Assembly: GCA_947447835.1 (NCBI GenBank)
Contig: CANFLP010000100.1
Span: 1 to 6,142 of the forward strand
From: Bacteroidota bacterium
GTDB taxonomy: Bacteria; Bacteroidota; Bacteroidia; Chitinophagales; Chitinophagaceae
Direction: 5' to 3'
DNA length: 6,142 nucleotides
Position numbers and translations under genes: made by a program
In this document: positions 1 through 6,076 of the stretch, one piece after another
How the letters are laid out: each line of letters opens with the position of its first letter
Position numbering within the stretch: position 1 is the first letter of the stretch
The notes under the pieces: generated by a model
What the model was told of the DNA's origin: nothing
The model's database searches: none
What the model saw: the letters and a program-made list of their open reading frames with translations, nothing else

Positions 1-462
1 GCTTTAGAAATCTTAGCAAAAGCAAAGGCAAAAGGAGTAAATATTCATTTGCCTATTGATAATATTATTGCTGATAAATTTAGCAACGATGCAAATACTC
101 AAAACTGTGCAAGCGGTGAAATACCTGATGGATGGGAAGGATTAGATGCGGGTGTTGAATCTAGAGCTCAGTTTGCAAAAGTGATTTTAGCGAGCAAAAC
201 TATTTTATGGAATGGTCCAATGGGCGTTTTCGAAATGCCTAATTTTCAGGCTGGTACAAAAGCTATTGCAGATGCAGTTGCGGAAGCTACTCAAAATGGA
301 GCTTTTAGCTTAGTGGGTGGTGGAGATAGTGTGTCAGCAGTGAACCAGTTTGGCTACCATGACAAAGTAAGTTATGTAAGCACAGGTGGAGGCGCTATGT
401 TAGAGTACTTTGAAGGCAAAACCCTTCCAGGTATCGCTGCAATCAAAGGAGAAGTCGCGTAA
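1..462 (+). CDS. pgk: Phosphoglycerate kinase, C-terminal part (5' end outside window)
   Basis: The frame is open from base 1 and ends at TAA 460-462, giving 153 residues, roughly the last 40% of a normal PGK of about 395 residues. PGK is a cytosolic glycolytic enzyme that transfers the acyl phosphate of 1,3-bisphosphoglycerate to ADP, making ATP and 3-phosphoglycerate. The visible part is the nucleotide-binding C-terminal lobe. It holds the LWNGPMGVFE motif (about 205-234), whose glutamate contacts the nucleotide in known structures, the glycine-rich GGGDSVSAV motif (316-342), and STGGGAMLEYFEGKTLPG (from 379), which forms the phosphate-binding helix start near the end of all PGKs. An internal ATG at 49 is only a methionine within the domain; the homology continues upstream of it (ALEILAKAKAKGV...). 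The gene ends in a normal family C-terminus and is followed by its own terminator, so it is the last gene of its transcript. The family assignment is essentially certain. Confidence 0.97.
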   Translation, partial: ALEILAKAKAKGVNIHLPIDNIIADKFSNDANTQNCASGEIPDGWEGLDAGVESRAQFAKVILASKTILWNGPMGVFEMPNFQAGTKAIADAVAEATQNGAFSLVGGGDSVSAVNQFGYHDKVSYVSTGGGAMLEYFEGKTLPGIAAIKGEVA

Positions 463-468
463 GCGACT
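453..468 (+). other. Small perfect hairpin enclosing the pgk stop codon
   Basis: AGTCGC (453-458), GTAA loop (459-462) and GCGACT (463-468) form a perfect 6-bp stem closed by a GNRA-type tetraloop. The UAA stop codon of pgk (460-462) lies inside the loop. There is no T-run after it, so it is not an intrinsic terminator; a true one lies at 552-581. The structure is read directly from the sequence. Any role, such as mRNA 3' stability or an effect on termination of translation, is speculation. Confidence 0.5.
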
Positions 469-516
469 GATGCAGGCAGAAAAACTAATTGTGAACTGAT
501 GCAGGCAGAAAAACTA
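466..516 (+). repeat. Two-copy 22-bp direct repeat downstream of pgk
   Basis: An identical 22-base unit beginning ACTGATGCAGGCAG and ending AAAACTA occurs at 466-487 and again at 495-516, a period of 29 bases. The short spacer (AATTGTGA-like) and the sequence after copy 2 (TTTTGTCA) are also related, so the duplication may originally have been slightly longer. The array lies in the 3' untranslated region between the pgk stop and its terminator, and the first copy overlaps the last bases of the stop-codon hairpin. No reading frame or known repeat family is recognised. Confidence 0.75.
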
Positions 517-551
517 TTTTGTCAGCCGATTCTTAATAAAAAGTTAAATAG

Positions 552-581
552 ATCCCTTCAGTAAGCTGGAGGGATTTTTTT
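552..581 (+). terminator. Intrinsic terminator of pgk
   Basis: ATCCCTTCAG (552-561) pairs with CTGGAGGGAT (566-575) across a TAAG loop, a 10-bp stem with a single G-U pair. A run of seven T residues follows at 575-581. This is a textbook Rho-independent terminator for + strand transcripts. It lies 90 bases after the pgk stop and separates pgk from the LemA/TPM unit. Confidence 0.92.
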
Positions 582-627
582 GTCAGTATATCAATAATAA
601 AAATACGACTAAACGGCAGAAATCGAA

Positions 628-654
628 TTTGGTACTAGCTTTGCTCTATCTTTA
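628..654 (+). promoter_or_regulatory. Possible Bacteroidota-type promoter for the lemA unit
   Basis: A promoter is expected between the pgk terminator and lemA. The best match to the Bacteroidota consensus (TTTG ... TAnnTTTG) is TTTG at 628-631 and TATCTTTA at 647-654, which matches 7 of 8 positions of the -7 box. The 15-base spacing is shorter than the usual roughly 19-20, so this is a weak candidate. The leader before lemA (AAACAAATACAAAACT) is A-rich with no Shine-Dalgarno sequence, as is usual in this phylum. Confidence 0.25.
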
Positions 655-671
655 TAAACAAATACAAAACT

Positions 672-1262
672 ATGTTACGCAAAAATTTAGGTTTATTCAT
701 TTTTTTAGGAGTAATCGTTATCTTATTCGGTATGGGATGTAACGGGTACAACGGTTTAGTGTCCCAAGATGAAACTGTAAATCAAATGTGGAATAATGTT
801 CAAAGTGACTATCAGCGTCGCGCAGATTTAATTCCTAACTTGGTTGCATCTGTAAAAGGGGAAGCAAATTTTGAGAAATCAACTTTAGAAAGTGTAATTA
901 CTGCTCGTGCAAGTGCTACACAAATGAAAGTAGATGCAAAGGATTTAACTCCAGAAAAATTACAACAGTTTCAAGCAAACCAAGGTCAATTGTCTCAAGC
1001 TTTAGGTCGTTTAATGGTAGTGTCTGAAAACTATCCTAATCTTAAAGCAAATGAAGCTTTCCGTGGATTGCAAGCGCAATTAGAAGGAACAGAAAATAGA
1101 ATTAAAGTTTCAAGAAACGATTTTAACGGCGCTGTTGCTGATTATAATAAAAGAGCTAGATCCTTCCCTTTAAACTTAGTTGCTAATATGTTTGGCTTTA
1201 AAACTAAAGAAGGATTCAAAGCTGAAGAAAGTGCAAGTAAGGCACCAGAAGTGAAATTTTAA
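672..1262 (+). CDS. lemA: LemA family membrane protein
   Basis: A 196-residue protein with the full LemA layout. A hydrophobic N-terminal segment (residues 6-22) is followed by a mostly helical, coiled-coil-rich domain predicted to face outside the cytoplasm. Family signatures are WNNVQSDYQRRADLIPNLV (40-58) followed by a VKG motif (61-63), ENYPNLKANEAF (119-130), ENRI (141-144) and YNKRARSFPLNLVANMFGF (158-176). Length and motifs are normal for the family. Cys23 follows the hydrophobic stretch (GMGCN), but the residues before it fit the lipobox poorly, so a transmembrane anchor is the more likely topology. LemA proteins are widespread and their molecular function is unsettled. Here the gene opens a unit with two TPM-domain genes, the commonest LemA neighbourhood I know of. 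The ATG at 672 is the natural start: it directly precedes the positively charged N-terminus (MLRKN) of the membrane anchor. The family call is secure; function is unknown. Confidence 0.95.
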   Translation: MLRKNLGLFIFLGVIVILFGMGCNGYNGLVSQDETVNQMWNNVQSDYQRRADLIPNLVASVKGEANFEKSTLESVITARASATQMKVDAKDLTPEKLQQFQANQGQLSQALGRLMVVSENYPNLKANEAFRGLQAQLEGTENRIKVSRNDFNGAVADYNKRARSFPLNLVANMFGFKTKEGFKAEESASKAPEVKF

Positions 1263-1289
1263 TAACGACGATTTATAACCCATTCTATT

Positions 1290-1751
1290 ATGTGGAATCC
1301 CTTCAAACGAAGTGCTGATACCTTATTGACTACCTCCGACAAGCAATTGCTTGTGGAGGCTATTCAATTAGCTGAAAAAAACACAAGCGGTGAAATACGC
1401 GTGTATGTTGAAACCAAGCTTGGTAAAGGCGATGCTTTGTCTAGGGCTACAGAAATATTCTTTAAGCATAAAATGAACGAAACCAAGGAACGAAACGCGG
1501 TATTGGTTTACGTTGCAGTAAGCGATAAAAAATTGGCTGTTTATGCTGACCAAGGTATTTATGAAAAGATGGGAATTGAATTTTGGTACAGTCAGGTGCA
1601 AGAAATGACTGGGCATTTCAAGTCCATGAATTATGTGTTAGGCATCTCCACTGTTATTAAAGAAATTGGGGAAGCACTAAGCGCTCATTTTCCATATGAC
1701 AGAGGGACAGACACGAATGAATTATCTGACGAAATCATGATTGGAAAATAA
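1290..1751 (+). CDS. Short TPM-domain protein, predicted cytosolic
   Basis: A 153-residue protein consisting almost entirely of one TPM domain (the TLP18.3/Psb32/MOLO-1 fold, Pfam 'TPM_phosphatase'). Visible features are an N-terminal helix (about 16-31), the strand motif SGEIRVYV (33-40), the conserved ERNAVLVYVAVSDKKLAVYADQGI block (68-90, typical of this subgroup) and a C-terminal helix (about 116-133). There is no signal peptide and no transmembrane segment, so it should stay in the cytosol or on the inner membrane face, unlike its downstream paralogue. Plant TLP18.3 has been reported to have acid phosphatase activity, but that cannot be carried over to this protein. It starts 27 bases after lemA and ends 5 bases before the next TPM gene, so cotranslation and cotranscription are likely. 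No Shine-Dalgarno sequence is seen before the ATG at 1290. Function is unknown; it is probably a partner of LemA and the next protein. Confidence 0.88.
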   Translation: MWNPFKRSADTLLTTSDKQLLVEAIQLAEKNTSGEIRVYVETKLGKGDALSRATEIFFKHKMNETKERNAVLVYVAVSDKKLAVYADQGIYEKMGIEFWYSQVQEMTGHFKSMNYVLGISTVIKEIGEALSAHFPYDRGTDTNELSDEIMIGK

Positions 1752-1756
1752 TCACT

Positions 1757-2542
1757 ATGAAAGCATTCAAATTTCTCTTATTATTTACAATAGGGTTATC
1801 GTTAACTATTAATGGGTTAAGGGCACAGAATGTAATCTCCAAGCCTGACCCACCTAAATTAGTAAATGATTTAGCTGGAGTTTTAAGTCCTGAAGAAAAA
1901 GCAAGGCTTGAATTTAAATTAACTACCATTGATGATAGTAGCTCTAACCAAATTGCAGTTGTTATATTGCCAACACTTGACGGCAATCCAATTGAGGAAT
2001 ATGCGACAAAATTATTTAGAGAGTGGGGGATAGGTAATAAAAAAACCAACAACGGCGTATTATTATTAGTTGCTATTAATGATAAAAAAATAAGAATAGA
2101 AGTTGGATACGGTTTAGAAGGTGCTATACCAGACATTACTGCTAATAGTATAATCGATAATGATATTAAACCTTCGTTTCGTGCACGCGCCTATTACGAA
2201 GGACTTGATAAAGCAACTGATGATATTGCAAAAGCAGCAATCGGCGAATATAAAGTTGCAAGAGCTAAAAAGGCTAAAGACACTGGCGGTTCCTTATTGA
2301 TGTTTGTGATAATTGCAATTGTAATTGTTGTTATTGTAGGCAGAAGAGATGGTGGCGCTGGCGGATCAAACATAGGTGGTGGTGGATTCGGCGATATTGC
2401 TACAGGCATGTTGTTAGGATCATTGCTTGGTGGTGGAGGCGGTGGCCGCGGAGGGGACAGTGGTGGTGGCTTTGGAGGCGGTGGATTCGGCGGATTTGGT
2501 GGTGGAAGCTCCGGCGGCGGTGGAGCTAGCGGAGGATGGTAA
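1757..2542 (+). CDS. Secreted, membrane-anchored TPM-domain protein with glycine-rich tail (YgcG-like)
   Basis: A 261-residue protein with four parts. (a) A signal peptide, residues 1-23 (MKAFKFLLLF...LRA), probably cleaved before Gln24. (b) A TPM domain at about 34-162, with VNDLAGVLSPEEKARLE (36-52), SNQIAVVIL (63-71), NNGVLLLVAINDKKIRIEVG (98-117) and YGLEGAIPD (118-126), the hallmark of the exported subgroup. (c) A transmembrane helix, LLMFVIIAIVIVVIVG (180-195), followed by RR, which points to the TPM domain lying outside the cytoplasmic membrane and the tail inside. (d) A 63-residue tail in which 37 residues are glycine, broken by a hydrophobic patch (IATGMLLGSLL, 214-224) and ending GGGGASGGW, the usual ending of YgcG-type proteins. 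The gene lies 5 bases after the short TPM gene and is followed by a terminator, so it closes the unit. The molecular role is not established for this family. Confidence 0.92.
   Translation: MKAFKFLLLFTIGLSLTINGLRAQNVISKPDPPKLVNDLAGVLSPEEKARLEFKLTTIDDSSSNQIAVVILPTLDGNPIEEYATKLFREWGIGNKKTNNGVLLLVAINDKKIRIEVGYGLEGAIPDITANSIIDNDIKPSFRARAYYEGLDKATDDIAKAAIGEYKVARAKKAKDTGGSLLMFVIIAIVIVVIVGRRDGGAGGSNIGGGGFGDIATGMLLGSLLGGGGGGRGGDSGGGFGGGGFGGFGGGSSGGGGASGGW
2351..2539 (+). repeat. Low-complexity GGN-codon tract encoding the glycine-rich tail
   Basis: Codons 199-261 of the exported TPM gene are dominated by GGT, GGC and GGA, making a locally G-rich stretch in an otherwise AT-rich window. The glycine codons are mixed rather than a perfect repeat, and the same tail type is found across the family. 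It is therefore a selected protein feature and not an expanding microsatellite. Slippage or length differences between strains would still be likeliest here. Confidence 0.7.
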
Positions 2543-2574
2543 AAATGATTTGTAATTAGTTATTTAATGATATT

Positions 2575-2610
2575 AAAAAAGGAGCCCTCAATTCGAGGGC
2601 TCCTTTTTTT
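2575..2610. terminator. Bidirectional intrinsic terminator between convergent genes
   Basis: GGAGCCCTC (2581-2589) and GAGGGCTCC (2595-2603) form a perfect 9-bp GC-rich stem with an AATTC loop. Six A residues (2575-2580) precede it and seven T residues (2604-2610) follow. The A and T runs make it work in both directions: it ends the LemA/TPM transcript (TPM stop at 2542) and also the M1 peptidase transcript coming from the right (stop at 2650). Confidence 0.93.
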
Positions 2611-2649
2611 CAATTACTGTATTGAGTTGAATACATTCCTGAAATAATA

Positions 2650-5172
2650 TTACATCTTAGGCAATACTGCGCTCACTATCTTCACTAAACTATCCTCTCC
2701 TTTTTGTTTCTTCGCTTTTAAAATAGTCCCTAAAACTTTTACATTAAAGTAGGGGTCGGTTTGCACTTTGTAACCCTCTGGTATTGCGTCTCTAAAAGCT
2801 ACTATTAAATCAATTCCTTTTTTAAATTTAGCTTCATTGGTAGTTTTAATTAATAAATCTGCAAAAGGTATAGTCATATAAAACTTTTCTTCGGACTGAA
2901 TGCTTAAACCCTCATATTTTGCAGCTACAAATTCAAAAACATTTTCGTCCCCGTACTTTGATAAAATATTTGTTACAGCCGTATTTAATCTTTTCTTAAT
3001 GACACCCTTGGAGGCCTTGATTGCAATAGCAATTGCAGATGCAGAGTCTATTTTTTCTAGTGCTTCTAAAGCGGATCCTGCCACTAAATAGGAAGCGTCA
3101 TTTGTCCATTGTATAAATTGGTCTTTATAGATTGATTTATTTAGCGTGCCAATAGCATCAATCGCTTCCTGTCTTACTTGTGTTGAAGGATCTTTTGATG
3201 CTATAGAAGCAATTGTTGCTTCCACTTCGCCATTCATAGCGGCTGGATTGTATGCACGAATTGCTTTTAAACGAATTACATAAAAGCTATCTTTTAGTGC
3301 GGCTTTTACAATGGCTTGTGCTTCGGGTTTAGACATATTCTCTACAACCTCATTCATTGCCTCAAAGCGGTCCATAAAATTAGCTGCATGGTTGTATTGA
3401 TAAACGAACTGCGCTAAAGGCTTAGCGTCTTCCTTCGCCCATAAAAGCACTTTATCACTATCTACATTCACGTTGTCTGGCATAATTGCAGCAGGAAAAT
3501 AAAAACTATCTAATCTGTTTTTGCACCATACTTCATAATGCTCTTTTTTATTGGCTGCATAAATATCAATACCAACAGGTAATTCAAAAACCTTATCCTG
3601 TGTTTGTGTTTGTTGAATTATAACCAATACTTGTTTTTTATCCGCCTGATATTGTTGTGTGATACGAACGTATGGGTGACCATTGCTAAAATACCATTGG
3701 TTAAAGAACCAGTTTAAATCCTTGCCAGTAACTGATTCAAAAGCAAGCTTTAATTTAATAGCCGATCCGTTATTAAATTTATTATCAGATAAATATTTGT
3801 GTAGAGATGCAAAAAAAGCGTCATCTCCAACATAGTGTCGAAGCATATTTAGAATCCGTCCGCCTTTTTGATAGCTTACCAAATCAAATACATCTTCTCT
3901 TTCCTTATAAAAAAAACGTACTAAGTTTTTCTCTGCATCGCCCGGACTTCCTAGGTAAGACCTTAAACCAATATAGTTTTCATATTGTCCAGCATCCTTA
4001 CCCTTGCTATGTTCTAGCCATAATGTTTGGCTATAATCTGCAAAGCTTTCATTTACTGTAAGGTTACTCCAACTTTCGGCAGTTACTAAATCTCCAAACC
4101 ATTGATGAAATAATTCATGTGCAATAGTACTTTCCCAATCGTTACCATCTACTAATTCTCTTGCATTTTGTTGCACTGCATCGCCATGTAAAGTACAGGT
4201 TGTATTTTCCATAGCACCTGAAACATAATCACGCCCACTAATTTGCGCATATTTAGCCCAAGGGAAAGGTGTGCCCAGTATTTGCTCGTAAAAGGCAATC
4301 ATCTCAGGGGTTCTTCCATAAATTTTGCGTGCTTCTTTCTCATATGCCTTCTCTATATAATAACTTACTTCAATCTTTCTTTTCCCATCAGCCACTTTCG
4401 TGCTTTCCTCTTTACTTAGATAGGTGTCTTTTATTACAGCATAATCTCCTACACCAATAAAAAAGAGATAAGGGGAGTGTGGTAGGTCCATCTTCCAAAC
4501 ATCCAAACGGGTGCCATTTTTATTGTCTACTTGCTTTGTCAACAATCCATTGGAAAGAGATACATATTTACTTGGGACAGTTAATTGAAACTCTTGCGTA
4601 CATTTTTGATTCGGTTTGTCAATAATCGGAATCCATACACTAGTTCCCTCTGTTTCACCCTGTGTCCATATTTGCGTAGGCTTTGTAGTATCAGTACCAA
4701 GTGGATTTATAAAATACAGTCCTTTGGCGTCGGTAATAGCCGCACTTCCCTTTGTTTTAAAGTCATTTGGCTTGGCAGTGTATTTAATATAAATAGTATA
4801 GTTTTCTTTTGCGGTATAGCTTTTATCTAAATCTATATTTAACATTAATCCATCATAAGCATATTTCAATTTTTTATTTACGCTATTTGTCACCAATGCA
4901 ACTTCATGAATTTCCATCCCTTTTGCGTCTAATGCTACTGTATTGGTCGTATAAAAGTGAGGATGAATTTGTAGCCAAACCTCGCCATTCATCTGCGACT
5001 TACTATAGTTGAAACTCGCTACTAGCTTGGTGTGTATCAAATCATTTTCTTTTGTTGCAAATGCACGATAAGTTTTTTTCCAACTAGTATCAATCGCATT
5101 TTCTTCTTCCTGTGCAAATAACTTTGCACTAAATAGTAGTAGGCAAATACACGCTACAATTAGCTTATTCAT
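2650..5172 (-). CDS. Exported M1 family zinc aminopeptidase with HEAT-like C-terminal region
   Basis: An 840-residue gluzincin peptidase predicted to remove N-terminal residues from peptides outside the cytoplasm. A signal peptide (residues 1-20, ending KLFA) is probably cleaved before Gln21. An N-terminal beta domain (about 40-245) contains QGE at 171-173, matching the substrate N-terminus-binding Q-x-E of PepN. The catalytic domain has the exopeptidase motif GAMEN (319-323), the zinc site HELFH (352-356) with third ligand Glu375 in NESFADY, which is exactly the HExxH-x18-E spacing, and Tyr434 in SYQKGGRIL as the transition-state tyrosine. All catalytic residues are intact. The C-terminal third (about 590-840) is helical and contains repeat-like units such as DPSTQVRQEAIDAIGTL (661-677), suggesting HEAT-type repeats. 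No type IX sorting domain is seen at the C-terminus, so a periplasmic location is likely. The ATG at 5170-5172 is the only start that keeps the signal peptide. The gene is transcribed alone, divergent from truA and convergent with the TPM unit. The exact substrate preference cannot be told. Confidence 0.96.
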   Translation of the reverse strand: MNKLIVACICLLLFSAKLFAQEEENAIDTSWKKTYRAFATKENDLIHTKLVASFNYSKSQMNGEVWLQIHPHFYTTNTVALDAKGMEIHEVALVTNSVNKKLKYAYDGLMLNIDLDKSYTAKENYTIYIKYTAKPNDFKTKGSAAITDAKGLYFINPLGTDTTKPTQIWTQGETEGTSVWIPIIDKPNQKCTQEFQLTVPSKYVSLSNGLLTKQVDNKNGTRLDVWKMDLPHSPYLFFIGVGDYAVIKDTYLSKEESTKVADGKRKIEVSYYIEKAYEKEARKIYGRTPEMIAFYEQILGTPFPWAKYAQISGRDYVSGAMENTTCTLHGDAVQQNARELVDGNDWESTIAHELFHQWFGDLVTAESWSNLTVNESFADYSQTLWLEHSKGKDAGQYENYIGLRSYLGSPGDAEKNLVRFFYKEREDVFDLVSYQKGGRILNMLRHYVGDDAFFASLHKYLSDNKFNNGSAIKLKLAFESVTGKDLNWFFNQWYFSNGHPYVRITQQYQADKKQVLVIIQQTQTQDKVFELPVGIDIYAANKKEHYEVWCKNRLDSFYFPAAIMPDNVNVDSDKVLLWAKEDAKPLAQFVYQYNHAANFMDRFEAMNEVVENMSKPEAQAIVKAALKDSFYVIRLKAIRAYNPAAMNGEVEATIASIASKDPSTQVRQEAIDAIGTLNKSIYKDQFIQWTNDASYLVAGSALEALEKIDSASAIAIAIKASKGVIKKRLNTAVTNILSKYGDENVFEFVAAKYEGLSIQSEEKFYMTIPFADLLIKTTNEAKFKKGIDLIVAFRDAIPEGYKVQTDPYFNVKVLGTILKAKKQKGEDSLVKIVSAVLPKM

Positions 5173-5287
5173 ATGCTATAGTTTATTAGATAGGCTAAGT
5201 TAAGAAAGGGGTCTTTATGAATTAGTTAAAAATGAGTCTATTAAAAAAATATGTAGTTTAGTGTCTTCAATCACTTAATTCAGATAG
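5173..5287. other. Divergent intergenic region between the M1 peptidase and truA
   Basis: These 115 AT-rich bases must contain the promoters for two divergent genes. Only single-mismatch matches to the Bacteroidota -7 box (TAnnTTTG) can be seen, such as TAGTTTAG around 5253-5260 on the + strand and TAACTTAG on the - strand, and neither has a convincing TTTG partner. No operator palindrome, RNA gene or ORF is evident. Confidence 0.4.
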
Positions 5288-6037
5288 ATGGCCAGGTATT
5301 TTATTGAAGTATGTTATGACGGAGCGACTTTTGGGGGTTTTCAGATTCAAAATAATCAACAAACCATTCAAGGTGCTTTAGAAGATGCGATGCGTATACT
5401 TTTTCGTCAATCTATTTCATTAACCGGAGCTTCCAGAACGGATGCTGGTGTACATGCATTGCAAAATTTTCTGCATTTTGATACTGATATAATCATCTCC
5501 GATAAGCATATTTATAATTTAAACTCCATTTTGCCTAATACCATTGTGGTTAAGGGGATATATATAGTACCATCTTCCGCTCACTGTCGGTTTGATGCCA
5601 TTAAAAGATCCTATATCTATAAGATGCATATCCAAAAATCACCTTTTTTAGAGGGGCGTTCTTGGTATTATCCTTTCCCTGTAAGTGTTATGGCGCTTCA
5701 AGCATCCGCAGATAGCCTATTAACCTATACGAATTATGAGAGTTTTTCTAAGAAGAGTACTTCAGTAAATACGTTTGAATGTAATATTACCAGGGCACAG
5801 TGGGTTCAAGAGGCTAGTTTGATCACATTTAATATAGATGCTAACCGGTTTTTAAGGGGAATGATAAGGGGTTTAGTGGGGACAATGCTTCAAGTAGGTC
5901 GCGGTCAGATAAGTTTAGAAGTATTTCATGATATAATTATGTCAAAAAATGAGCAAAATGTAGATTTTTCGACGCCAGCTCATGGATTATACCTATCTCA
6001 GATACAGTATCCTGATTATTTTCAAAAAATTTCCTAG
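5288..6037 (+). CDS. truA: tRNA pseudouridine synthase A (TruA)
   Basis: A 249-residue cytosolic enzyme, close to the family norm (about 245-270), that converts uridines 38-40 of the tRNA anticodon stem-loop to pseudouridine. Family marks run in order: RYFIEVCYDGATFGGFQIQ (3-21), the catalytic loop GASRTDAGVHA (47-57) with nucleophile Asp52, LNSILP (78-83), CRFDAIKRSYIYK (100-112) with the conserved R-x-Y-x-Y, NRFLRGMIRGLVGTMLQVGRG (186-206), and the C-terminal TPAHGLYL (229-236) typical of the family. The ATG at 5288 gives the usual two to three residues before the RYF strand; no in-frame alternative fits better and no Shine-Dalgarno sequence is present. The gene is divergent from the M1 peptidase. 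No terminator follows within the remaining 105 bases, so cotranscription with the next gene is possible. Nothing unusual is seen in the protein. Confidence 0.97.
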   Translation: MARYFIEVCYDGATFGGFQIQNNQQTIQGALEDAMRILFRQSISLTGASRTDAGVHALQNFLHFDTDIIISDKHIYNLNSILPNTIVVKGIYIVPSSAHCRFDAIKRSYIYKMHIQKSPFLEGRSWYYPFPVSVMALQASADSLLTYTNYESFSKKSTSVNTFECNITRAQWVQEASLITFNIDANRFLRGMIRGLVGTMLQVGRGQISLEVFHDIIMSKNEQNVDFSTPAHGLYLSQIQYPDYFQKIS

Positions 6038-6076
6038 TGCTTAAAGCCTTGCTACTATTGACTTTTGTTTCATAAG

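Noticed and set aside
49..462. ATG at 49 as the start of a separate short gene
   Set aside because: The PGK-like sequence is continuous upstream to base 1, so this methionine is internal to a truncated pgk.
453..516. pgk hairpin plus repeat as an attachment site, CRISPR remnant or terminator
   Set aside because: There are only two repeat units, no integrase or cas gene nearby, no tRNA, and no T-run after the hairpin. The true terminator is at 552-581.
672..760. LemA as a lipoprotein with lipidated Cys23
   Set aside because: The residues before the cysteine (FGMG) lack the expected Leu at -3, so the lipobox is poor. A plain transmembrane anchor is more likely, although lipidation cannot be fully excluded.
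1368..2409. Minus-strand open frames at 1368-1616, 1735-2136 and 2194-2409
   Set aside because: They lie antisense to the TPM genes, whose + strand products have clear family motifs. The translations show no domain signature; the third is just the complement of the glycine tract and the TM region.
2351..2539. Glycine-codon tract as a frameshift-prone or foreign insert
   Set aside because: The frame is intact through to a typical family C-terminus (GGASGGW), and such tails are normal for this protein family.
2900..5012. Plus-strand open frames at 2900-3091, 3807-4061, 4269-4460, 4585-4830 and 4809-5012
   Set aside because: All are antisense to the M1 peptidase gene, which is intact over its whole length with all catalytic motifs. 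Their translations are compositionally odd (rich in Ser, Leu, Phe and His) and show no recognisable domain.
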